A DNA stretch of 64,000 bases from Capsulimonadaceae bacterium (lineage in GTDB: Bacteria > Armatimonadota > Armatimonadia > Armatimonadales > Capsulimonadaceae). The notes beneath the pieces were generated by a model, which did no database searches, was not told the origin of the DNA, and saw only the letters and a program-made list of their open reading frames with translations. A program made the position numbers and the translations under genes. The stretch is from the NCBI GenBank assembly GCA_031292625.1, contig JARLGU010000006.1, positions 62,001-126,000 on the forward strand, written 5' to 3'. Shown piece by piece: positions 46,652 to 53,919 of the stretch (position 1 is the first letter of the stretch; the number at the start of each line of letters is the position of its first letter).

Positions 46652-48139
46652 ATGAAACCGAAATCCGTTCTCGCACTCGACATCGGCACGTCCAGCGTGC
46701 GAGCCTCCCTCTTCGACCGCAGGGGCCGCCCCATACCCGGAGCAGACGCCCAAATCTCGTACGATAACGTTACGACCGCCGACGGAGGCGTCTACGTCGA
46801 CGCCGAGACGCTGCTCAATATAAGCGTCACGGTTGCTGCGCGCGCCGCTTCATCGGCGGCAGCCAACGATACGGAGATTGCCGGTGTCGGCATTTCCTGC
46901 TTCTGGCACAGCCTCGTCGGCGCCGGCGCGGACAATCGCGCCATCACTCCCGTTTACTCATGGGCCGATACGCGCTCCGCACGGTACGCCGCCGACCTGC
47001 GCGCGTCGCTCGACGAGGGAGCCTACCACGCGCGGACAGGCTGCGTCTTCCACCCCAGTTATTGGCCCGCGAAACTTCGCTGGCTCGAAGCTGAACACTC
47101 CGCCCTTTTCAGCCGCGTCGTTCGCTGGATGTCTTTTGGCGAATACCTCTTGCTGCGCGTGTTCGGACAGTCCGGATGCAGCCTTTCGATGGCAGCGGGG
47201 ACCGGTCTTTTCGACCCCAACCGCGCCGCCTGGGACCCGGAAAGCTTCACGCTCGCGCCGATCCGCGCCGAGCAGCTCCTGCCTCTCGTCGACCGCACAG
47301 ATCCCGTCGCAAACGCGACGCCTGAATTTGCGCGCGCCCTCGGCTCCCTGGCCGCGTTACCCTGGTTTCCCGCTGTCGGCGACGGCGCTTGTTCCAATAT
47401 TGGCAGCGGAGCGTTTTCTCAAGAGCGGATCGCGATCAATGTCGGAACGTCCGGCGCGATGCGCGTCGCAGTGGAAGCAGGCAGCGTCGATATTCCAGAC
47501 GGCCTCTTCTGTTACCGTATCGACTCAGGCCGCTTTCTTGTCGGAGGCGCTGTTTCTTGTGCGGGAAACGTCCACGCCTGGCAGCAAGAGCAACTGCGCC
47601 TCCCCGATGGAAGCGCAATGTCGCGGTCGCTTGCGGCGATGGCTCCCGATGCGCACGGACTGACCGTCCTCCCATTCTGGGCCGGCGAGCGTTCGCCAGG
47701 CTGGCACACATCCGCGCGGGCGACGATCGCCGGGATGAACCTCAATACGACGTCGCTGGACATCGCTCGCGCCTCTCACGAGGCCGTCGCGTACACATTC
47801 GCCTCGATCCTGGACAGGCTGCGCAGCCGCTTCCCGAACGCACGAGAGATCGTGGCCTCGGGCGGCGCGGTACGACGCAACCCGGCGTGGGTAAAAATCA
47901 TGGCCGATGTCTTCGGCGCGCCCGTGCGGATCAGCGAAATCGCCGAAGCGTCCAGCCGCGGAGCCGCCCTGATGGCGCTGGACGGCGCTGGACTGATCGA
48001 TGGTCTCGGCAACGCACCGGCGTATCTGGGACGCACGTTCGAGCCCGATCCGGCGCACCACGAAGTGTACGAAAAAGCGCGAGAGCGTTACGGGCGGCTT
48101 TACGACATGGTGCTGAACGGGTTTGACGCCGGGGAGTGA
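46652..48139 (+). CDS. FGGY-family carbohydrate kinase, gluconokinase-like
   Basis: A 495-residue FGGY kinase. [10 protein letters not shown] (~7-16) binds phosphate; the sugar-site loop is C-F-W-H-S-L-V-G then Y-S-W-A-D-T-R-S (~103-110). [12 protein letters not shown] and the G-T-S-G-A-M-R-V segment (~268) match gluconate kinases more than xylulokinases. G-E-R-S-P (~350) and [10 protein letters not shown] (~406) are the FGGY signature. ATG 46652 follows AGGATAAAT. It leads the operon with larA, uxaC, uxuB and larEBC and is followed by a REP-like hairpin pair. Gluconate is inferred. Confidence 0.9.
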   Translation: MKPKSVLALDIGTSSVRASLFDRRGRPIPGADAQISYDNVTTADGGVYVDAETLLNISVTVAARAASSAAANDTEIAGVGISCFWHSLVGAGADNRAITPVYSWADTRSARYAADLRASLDEGAYHARTGCVFHPSYWPAKLRWLEAEHSALFSRVVRWMSFGEYLLLRVFGQSGCSLSMAAGTGLFDPNRAAWDPESFTLAPIRAEQLLPLVDRTDPVANATPEFARALGSLAALPWFPAVGDGACSNIGSGAFSQERIAINVGTSGAMRVAVEAGSVDIPDGLFCYRIDSGRFLVGGAVSCAGNVHAWQQEQLRLPDGSAMSRSLAAMAPDAHGLTVLPFWAGERSPGWHTSARATIAGMNLNTTSLDIARASHEAVAYTFASILDRLRSRFPNAREIVASGGAVRRNPAWVKIMADVFGAPVRISEIAEASSRGAALMALDGAGLIDGLGNAPAYLGRTFEPDPAHHEVYEKARERYGRLYDMVLNGFDAGE

Positions 48140-48146
48140 AGAGAAG

Positions 48147-48250
48147 CGAAGAATTTAGGAACGCTCCTTTGCCGCTGGACAATTTTTGGCAAAGGGTTGT
48201 CGTGAGTTTAAGGCGCTTCGCGACGCAGGCAGTCCTGAATCTTTCTCGCA
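48147..48250. repeat. REP-like hairpin pair between the kinase and LarA genes (copy D)
   Basis: Left arm 48147-48190 has AATTTAGGAACGCTCC and GCCGCTGGAC before TTTTTGG, a plausible terminator for the kinase gene. Right arm 48212-48250, read on the minus strand, shares TGCGAGAAAGATTCAGGAC with elements A and B. Sequence is more divergent than in A and B. Confidence 0.6.
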
Positions 48251-48294
48251 ACGCCGACTAATTGGACACCTTCTTAACGAAAAGGAACTGATCA

Positions 48295-49572
48295 ATGACC
48301 ACATCCACCGCGCAGCCCACTGAGGTTGCCTATTTAAGCGACGACGAGGCCCGCGCCAAAATCGCCGAGGCGCTCGCGAAGCTAAACTTGGCCGGCAAGC
48401 GCGTCCTGCTAATCGTGCCGGACTCGACGCGAACCGCGCCGGTCGGCTTGCTGTTCAAGTCGATCCACGCGGAAATCGGCGCTAGCGTCGCGAAGCTCGA
48501 CGTGATGATCGCGCTCGGCACCCATCCGCCGATGAGCGATGAAGCGATCCTGCGCCGCCTGGAGATCACGGCCGAGGAGCGCGCGGGCAAGTACGGCAAG
48601 GTTGCGATGCTCAACCACGACTGGAAGAACGGCAGCGCCTTGACGCGCCTCGGGACAATCTCCGCGGCCGACATTGCCGAGCTTTCCGGCGGACTGTTCT
48701 CGATGGATGTCAACGTCGATGTCAACAGCGCGATCTTCAATTATGACCAGTTGATTATCGTCGGCCCCGTCTTCCCGCACGAAGTCGTCGGCTTCTCCGG
48801 CGGCAACAAGTATCTGTTCCCCGGCATCAGCGGCGCGGAGATCTTGAACTTCTTCCACTGGCTCGGAGCGATTATCACCAGCCCGCGAATAATCGGCCAC
48901 AAGTGGACGCCGGTCCGCAAGGTCGTCGACCGCGCGGCGTCGCTCGTCCCGGTCCCGCGCTTCGCTTTTTGCATGGTCGTCCACCAGCATAAGCTCGCCG
49001 GACTGTACACGGGGACGCCTGAGGAGGCATGGACCGATGCGGCCGACCACAGCGCGCGCGTTCACGTTCTCGTCAAGCCGCATCCCTACAAAACGGTACT
49101 TTCCGCGGCGCCGCTCATGTACGACGAGATCTGGGTCGGAGCAAAATGCATGTACAAGCTCGAGCCCGTGGTCGAAGATGGCGGCGAGTTGATTATCTAC
49201 GCCCCCCACATCGCGCACGTTTCGGTTGTCCACGGCGCGCTGATCGAACGGATCGGCTACCACACCCGCGACTACTTCGTCAAGCAGTGGGACCGTTTCA
49301 AAGACGAACCGTGGGGCGTTCTGGCCCACTCGACCCATGTACGCGGCGTCGGGACCTACGAAAACGGCGTCGAGAAGCCGCGCATTCGAGTGACGCTGGC
49401 AACCGCGATCCCCGAGGATGTCTGCCGGTCGATCAACATGGGCTACCGCGACCCCGCGTCCATCAACGTCGCCGACTACCAAAATCGCGAGGACGAAGGC
49501 GTACTCTACGTCCCCGAAGCCGGAGAAATGCTCTACCGGCTCACCAATCCGCCCGCATGGGCGTCTGAATAA
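48295..49572 (+). CDS. LarA-family nickel-pincer 2-hydroxyacid racemase/epimerase
   Basis: A 425-residue LarA homologue (DUF2088), acting in the cytoplasm. All catalytic positions known from L. plantarum LarA are present: D43 and R46 in P-D-S-T-R (for D72/R75), H77 in G-T-H-P-P-M (for H108), H162 in P-H-E-V-V-G-F (for H174), K172 in G-G-N-K-Y-L-F-P-G, which would carry the pincer cofactor (for K184), and H188 for the nickel ligand H200. The H162-K172-H188 spacing of 10 and 16 residues is identical. Its operon suggests D-mannonate/D-gluconate 2-epimerisation (GntE-type); this is inference. RBS AAAGGAA. Confidence 0.9.
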   Translation: MTTSTAQPTEVAYLSDDEARAKIAEALAKLNLAGKRVLLIVPDSTRTAPVGLLFKSIHAEIGASVAKLDVMIALGTHPPMSDEAILRRLEITAEERAGKYGKVAMLNHDWKNGSALTRLGTISAADIAELSGGLFSMDVNVDVNSAIFNYDQLIIVGPVFPHEVVGFSGGNKYLFPGISGAEILNFFHWLGAIITSPRIIGHKWTPVRKVVDRAASLVPVPRFAFCMVVHQHKLAGLYTGTPEEAWTDAADHSARVHVLVKPHPYKTVLSAAPLMYDEIWVGAKCMYKLEPVVEDGGELIIYAPHIAHVSVVHGALIERIGYHTRDYFVKQWDRFKDEPWGVLAHSTHVRGVGTYENGVEKPRIRVTLATAIPEDVCRSINMGYRDPASINVADYQNREDEGVLYVPEAGEMLYRLTNPPAWASE

Positions 49573-49724
49573 TCGATTCTAGGAGTCCTCCCGTTTCGGG
49601 AGGAAGGGGCCCACGAAGTGGGAAGGTGGGCAGGCTCTAGAAGCTATTTGCCAACGCTAATGGCGTTTGTAATCATACAAGGCAGGTCTCTTAACCCGGT
49701 GACCCGCCTGGGGGCTATACGACA
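49573..49724 (+). other. Intercistronic hairpins between larA and uxaC
   Basis: CCTCCCG (49587-49593)/CGGGAGG (49597-49603) and CCCAC (49610-49614)/GTGGG (49618-49622) are two stacked hairpins. They resemble the 12978-13055 repeat. AACGC-TAATG-GCGTT follows near 49654. They may lower expression of the downstream genes or be part of a repeat. Confidence 0.5.
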
Positions 49725-51146
49725 ATGTCCTTTATACATGACGACTTTCTGCTCGAAACGAAGACGGCGCAACGGCTCTTTCACGAATACGCCGCCAACC
49801 TTCCGATCATTGACTACCACAACCATCTGCCGCCGGCCGATATCGCGCGAAACCGCCGGTTCGCCAACCTTTTCGAGATCTGGCTCGAGGGCGACCACTA
49901 TAAGTGGCGCGCCATGCGAGCCAACGGCTCCGCCGAGCGGTTCTGCACCGGCGATGCCGAGCCTTACGACAAATTCCTTGCGTGGGCGAAGACGATCCCG
50001 CAGACGCTGCGCAACCCGCTCTACCATTGGAGCCATCTGGAACTGAAGCGCTATTTTGGAATCGATGTGCTGCTCAGCGAAAAGACGGCCGATGAAGTCT
50101 GGCGGATCGCGAACGAGAAGTTGGCGCAGCCGGAACTGAGCGTCGAGGGGATTCTGGCGAAGTTCAATGTCGCGGCCCTGTGCACCACCGACGACCCGTC
50201 AGACGACCTGGCGGCACACATTGCAATCGGCAAGTCGGGATTGCGAACGAAAGTCTTCCCGACGTTCCGCCCGGATAAGGCTCTCACGGTTAACAATCCG
50301 GATGCGTTCAACGCCTGGATCAATAAGCTCGCCGCAGCCAGCAACACGGACATTTCGACGCTGCCCGAACTGCTCGACGCGCTGGACAAGCGACACGCCT
50401 TTTTCCACGAAGCCGGATGCCGCCTATCGGACCATGGCCTTTCGGCATGCTACGCAGACTTCCCAAGCGACTTCGAGGCCGCTGCGATCTTCGACCGCGC
50501 ACGCTGGGGCAAGGCAGCCTCGCCCGATGAGCACGCCAAATTCGCCGCGCACCTGATGCTGCATTTCGGCCGTCTGGACGCCAAGCGCGGCTGGACCAAA
50601 CAGCTTCACCTCGGTCCATTGCGCAACAACAACTCCCGCGCGTTCGCCAAGCTCGGCCCTGACACCGGATTCGACTCGATTGGCGATCTCCCGCAGGCGC
50701 AGGCGCTTTCGTCGTACCTTGACCGGCTCGATCAAGAGGGCAACCTGCCGAAGACGATCCTGTACAATATCAACCCGAACGACAACTACACGCTCGCGAC
50801 GATGGCCGGCAATTTCCAGGATGGCGTCATCCCCGGCAAGATTCAATTTGGCGCGGGCTGGTGGCATCTCGACACGAAGTGGGGCATGGAAACGCAAATG
50901 AACGCGCTCTCCAATGTCGGCCTGCTCTCGCGCTTCATCGGCATGCTGACCGACTCCCGATCGTTCATGTCTTTCCCGCGCCACGAGTACTTCCGGCGCG
51001 TACTTTGCAACCTGATCGGCTCCGATGTCGAACGAGGCGAGATCCCCGGCGACGACGAACTTACCGGCAGCCTGATCCGCAATATCTGCTTCGAAAACGC
51101 TAAAAACTATCTCGGTTTCAATCTCTTGGAGGAGACAAGCAAATGA
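49725..51146 (+). CDS. uxaC: Glucuronate isomerase
   Basis: A 473-residue UxaC that converts D-glucuronate to D-fructuronate (and galacturonate to tagaturonate). The amidohydrolase-like metal motif is I-I-D-Y-H-N-H-L (H32 and H34), H-E-A-G-C-R-L-S-D-H-G-L (~226-237) holds further active-site residues, and F-G-A-G-W-W is near 375. It is full length. The stop overlaps the SDR start as ATGA. It fits directly upstream of the mannonate-forming dehydrogenase. Confidence 0.98.
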   Translation: MSFIHDDFLLETKTAQRLFHEYAANLPIIDYHNHLPPADIARNRRFANLFEIWLEGDHYKWRAMRANGSAERFCTGDAEPYDKFLAWAKTIPQTLRNPLYHWSHLELKRYFGIDVLLSEKTADEVWRIANEKLAQPELSVEGILAKFNVAALCTTDDPSDDLAAHIAIGKSGLRTKVFPTFRPDKALTVNNPDAFNAWINKLAAASNTDISTLPELLDALDKRHAFFHEAGCRLSDHGLSACYADFPSDFEAAAIFDRARWGKAASPDEHAKFAAHLMLHFGRLDAKRGWTKQLHLGPLRNNNSRAFAKLGPDTGFDSIGDLPQAQALSSYLDRLDQEGNLPKTILYNINPNDNYTLATMAGNFQDGVIPGKIQFGAGWWHLDTKWGMETQMNALSNVGLLSRFIGMLTDSRSFMSFPRHEYFRRVLCNLIGSDVERGEIPGDDELTGSLIRNICFENAKNYLGFNLLEETSK

Positions 51147-51952
51147 CGAATCTATTCGATCTCAGCGGCGAAACGGCCGTTGTTCTTGGCGGCGCGGGAG
51201 CCCTCGGCGGCGCAAATGCGGAGGCCCTGGCAAAGGCGGGCGCGAAGGTCGCGATCGTCGATCTCAGCGCCGAGCGCGGCGCGGTGCGCGTCAAGGCGAT
51301 CGAGGATGCCGGCGGACAGGCCATTTTCGTGACCGGCAACTCCCTCGAAGCGGCAACCCTGGTCGCCGCCCGCGAGACCATCGAGGCCAAGTTCGGCCCC
51401 GCAACCATCCTGCTCAACGCAGCTGGCGGCAACCACCCCGACGCCATTATCTCGCCAGGGGAGGACGTCTGCAAGCTGCCGATCGAAGCCTGGCAGCACG
51501 TCTTCAACCTCAACCTGGTCGGCGGCGCATTGCTGCCCTGCCAGATCTTTGGCGAGTCGATGCTTAAAGCCGCCAAGGGAAGCATCATCAACATCGCGTC
51601 GATGTCCGGAATTATTCCGCTTTCCCGCGTCGTCGCCTACTCCGCCGCCAAAGCCGCCGTAATCAACCTGACCAAGTTCCTTGCACGCGAGTGGGCCACT
51701 ACCGGCGTCCGCGTGAACTCGATCAGCCCGGGCTTCTTCCCCGCCAAACAGAACGCCGGCCTTCTTTTCAACGAAGACGGCTCCTACACGGATCGCAGCA
51801 AACTGATCATCGGTCACACTCCGATGGGGCGTTTCGGCAATCCCGAAGAGCTCGCCGGCGCGATTATCTGGCTGGCGTCGTCCAAGGCATCGTCGTTCGT
51901 TACCGGCGCAAACATCGCCATTGACGGAGGATTCTCGTCTACGACAATCTAA
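51143..51952 (+). CDS. uxuB: UxuB-like SDR D-mannonate oxidoreductase (fructuronate reductase)
   Basis: A 269-residue short-chain dehydrogenase. The nucleotide motif is G-G-A-G-A-L-G-G (~16-23), N-A-A-G-G-N-H-P (~92-99) is the segment of B. subtilis-type SDR UxuB, and the catalytic Ser153, Tyr166 and Lys170 are in I-A-S-M-S, V-A-Y-S-A-A-K. D40 at the end of strand 2 suggests NAD. It likely reduces fructuronate to D-mannonate. Overlaps uxaC by 4 bases, so the two are translated together. Confidence 0.9.
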   Translation: MTNLFDLSGETAVVLGGAGALGGANAEALAKAGAKVAIVDLSAERGAVRVKAIEDAGGQAIFVTGNSLEAATLVAARETIEAKFGPATILLNAAGGNHPDAIISPGEDVCKLPIEAWQHVFNLNLVGGALLPCQIFGESMLKAAKGSIINIASMSGIIPLSRVVAYSAAKAAVINLTKFLAREWATTGVRVNSISPGFFPAKQNAGLLFNEDGSYTDRSKLIIGHTPMGRFGNPEELAGAIIWLASSKASSFVTGANIAIDGGFSSTTI

Positions 51953-51967
51953 CGGTGTAGGTGATGT

Positions 51968-52118
51968 AGGACTTTCGCTTTGCTCGCGGAAACAAACACT
52001 CAGCGCATCGCTTTCACTCCGCGAAGCGCTAGAAAAATGGCCAAGCGGCCATAGAGCGTTCTTAATCCGTGCCGCTAACGAACAAGATCTTCGTAAACGG
52101 CGAGTAAGCGAAAGTCCT
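51968..52118. repeat. 151-bp element with terminal inverted repeats, containing REP-like hairpin E
   Basis: AGGACTTTCGCTT (51968-51980) and AAGCGAAAGTCCT (52106-52118) are perfect inverted 13-mers; the match extends inward imperfectly to about 20 bases. Inside, 52031-52068 is a REP-like hairpin (TGGCC-AAGC-GGCCA, then TTCTTAATCC), in the orientation whose A-run precedes the hairpin. It could be a MITE-like insertion or a structured leader for larE. Confidence 0.6.
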
Positions 52119-52172
52119 CGCCCCCTATGAGCAGGGCAGGCGATGGAGCGTCGTCCATCGGAAGGATAAGAA

Positions 52173-53051
52173 ATGGCCATATTCGTGCCGGTGGGAGACA
52201 GGCCGGCGAATGAGTTGCCGGTGGATCAAAAAGTAGCCTCCCTGCGCAAGATTCTGCGCGAGATGGGCTCGGTCGTCGTCGGCTACTCAGGCGGCGCGGA
52301 CAGCGCGCTGTTGCTGAAGATTGCTCACGATGAGCTGGGCGACAAAGCGGTCGGCGCGATTGCCGTCTCGGAGTCCTATCCGCGACGCGAACGAGATTCC
52401 GCGCTGGCGCTCGCCAAGGACCTGGGCATCCCGGTCGAAGTAGTCGAAACGCGGGAGATCGAGCGCGAAGAATACGCCGCAAACCCCGCGAACCGCTGCT
52501 ATTACTGCAAGCTCGAACTCTTTTCACACCTGTCACGGATCGCCCGCGACCGCGGCATCCGCTGGCTCGCCTACGGCGCAAACCACGATGACCTTGGCGA
52601 CTACCGGCCGGGGCAGGAAGCCGGCCGCGAAGTGGGCGCACGCGCGCCGCTTATTGAGGCGGGCCTCACGAAGGCCGAGATCCGGCACGTCTCGCACGAG
52701 ATCGGTCTGCCGACCTGGGACAAGCCCGCGATGGCCTGCCTCTCGTCGCGTTTCCCGTATGGCGCGCGCATTACGAAAGAGCTCCTCGCGCGCGTCGAAG
52801 CGGCGGAGGATTTCCTGCGCGCCGACCTTGGTTTCCGCGAAGTGCGCGTACGCCATCATGACACGGTGGCGCGCATCGAAGTGGGCGCGGACGAGGTGGA
52901 CCGGATGCTCAGCCGTGACCTTCGCATGCAGATCACGACCCGGCTCAAGGAGCTTGGCTACCTGCACGTCGCGGTCGATCTGGAAGGCTTTCGCAGCGGC
53001 AGCATGAATGCCGTCCTCACACTCGCACCGGAGCGCACTAATGGACACTGA
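52173..53051 (+). CDS. larE: LarE-type sulfur transferase for nickel-pincer cofactor synthesis
   Basis: A 292-residue PP-loop protein: Y-S-G-G-A-D-S-A (38-45) binds ATP. It activates the P2CMN carboxylates by AMP and supplies sulfur in NPN cofactor synthesis. Cys189 in A-M-A-C-L-S-S-R aligns with the sacrificial Cys176 of L. plantarum LarE, and C109 and C112 (N-R-C-Y-Y-C-K) make a three-Cys set as in the [4Fe-4S] LarE type. The stop overlaps larB by 11 bases. The start ATG 52173 follows GGAAGGAT. Confidence 0.93.
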   Translation: MAIFVPVGDRPANELPVDQKVASLRKILREMGSVVVGYSGGADSALLLKIAHDELGDKAVGAIAVSESYPRRERDSALALAKDLGIPVEVVETREIEREEYAANPANRCYYCKLELFSHLSRIARDRGIRWLAYGANHDDLGDYRPGQEAGREVGARAPLIEAGLTKAEIRHVSHEIGLPTWDKPAMACLSSRFPYGARITKELLARVEAAEDFLRADLGFREVRVRHHDTVARIEVGADEVDRMLSRDLRMQITTRLKELGYLHVAVDLEGFRSGSMNAVLTLAPERTNGH

Positions 53052-53814
53052 TCGACTTGCGACTCTGCTGGCCGAGGTGCGCGACGGTTCCGTCGCAATC
53101 GACGATGCCCTTGACCAGCTAAAGCGCCTGCCCTTCGAGACCGTCGAGGGCCACGCTCGGCTCGATACACACCGCGCCCTTCGGACCGGAGCGGCGGAAG
53201 TCGTCTTCTGCCCGGGCAAGAGCCCGGATCAGGTCGCATCCATCATGAAGCGCCTCGTCGAACTCTCCGGCCGCGCCATGGCAAGCCGGGCAACTCGCGA
53301 GCAATACGACGCCGTCAAGGCCGTGGCGCCAGATGCCGTCTACAACGATCTCGCGCAAATGATCCTGATCGGCGCCCCGATCCCCGCGCCCCACCCCGAT
53401 CGCTATGTCGGCGTGCTCACGGCCGGCACGGCGGATATCCGCGTTGGTGAAGAAGCCGCCCTTGTGCTCGAATGGCAGGGGACGCGTGCGGAACGCCTCT
53501 ACGATGTGGGCGTCGCCGGCCTCCATCGGTTGCTCTCGCAGCTAGACGTTGTCCAGAAGGCGGACGTACTGATCGTCGTCGCGGGAATGGAAGGCGCGCT
53601 CGCCAGCGTCGCCGCCGGACTCGTATCGTGTCCCGTTGTCGCAGTGCCCACCAGCATTGGCTACGGCGCATCGCTCGGAGGCTTCGCGCCGCTGCTGACG
53701 ATGCTCAACTCGTGCGCCGGAGGGATCGCAGTGGTCAACATCGACAACGGATTCGGCGCAGCCCAGTTCGCGCACCGTATCGTCTCCGGGCAAGCGGCCC
53801 GGAGCAAAGATTAG
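53041..53814 (+). CDS. larB: LarB, pyridinium-3,5-biscarboxylic acid mononucleotide synthase
   Basis: A 257-residue LarB that carboxylates and hydrolyses nicotinic acid adenine dinucleotide to the biscarboxylic mononucleotide (P2CMN). The C-terminal ~110-257 is PurE-like: T-A-G-T-A-D-I (~129), M-E-G-A-L-A-S-V (~187), P-T-S-I-G-Y-G (~207) and N-I-D-N-G-F-G-A (~238). ATG 53041 lies 11 bases inside larE. It makes the first cofactor intermediate that LarE then sulfurates. Confidence 0.95.
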   Translation: MDTDRLATLLAEVRDGSVAIDDALDQLKRLPFETVEGHARLDTHRALRTGAAEVVFCPGKSPDQVASIMKRLVELSGRAMASRATREQYDAVKAVAPDAVYNDLAQMILIGAPIPAPHPDRYVGVLTAGTADIRVGEEAALVLEWQGTRAERLYDVGVAGLHRLLSQLDVVQKADVLIVVAGMEGALASVAAGLVSCPVVAVPTSIGYGASLGGFAPLLTMLNSCAGGIAVVNIDNGFGAAQFAHRIVSGQAARSKD

Positions 53815-53867
53815 CAGCCCCAATCCAAGGCGGGCGAGGGAACCAGATGTTTCGCCGCGAACCGGCA

Positions 53868-53909
53868 TAAGAAAAGCGGCCACCCGGCCATAAAGGGATC
53901 TTAAATCCC
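53868..53909. repeat. REP-like hairpin F before larC
   Basis: AAGAAAAGCGGCC-AC-CCGGCCATAAAG then GGGATCTTAAATCCC, matching copy E before larE in core positions (GGCCA, CGGCCATA, TCTTAA). It lies 11 bases before the larC start, so it could affect larC translation. Confidence 0.6.
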
Positions 53910-53919
53910 GGAGCCCGTA

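Noticed and set aside
48409-49482. Antisense frame in the LarA homologue
   Set aside because: Shadow; the forward gene has all catalytic residues.
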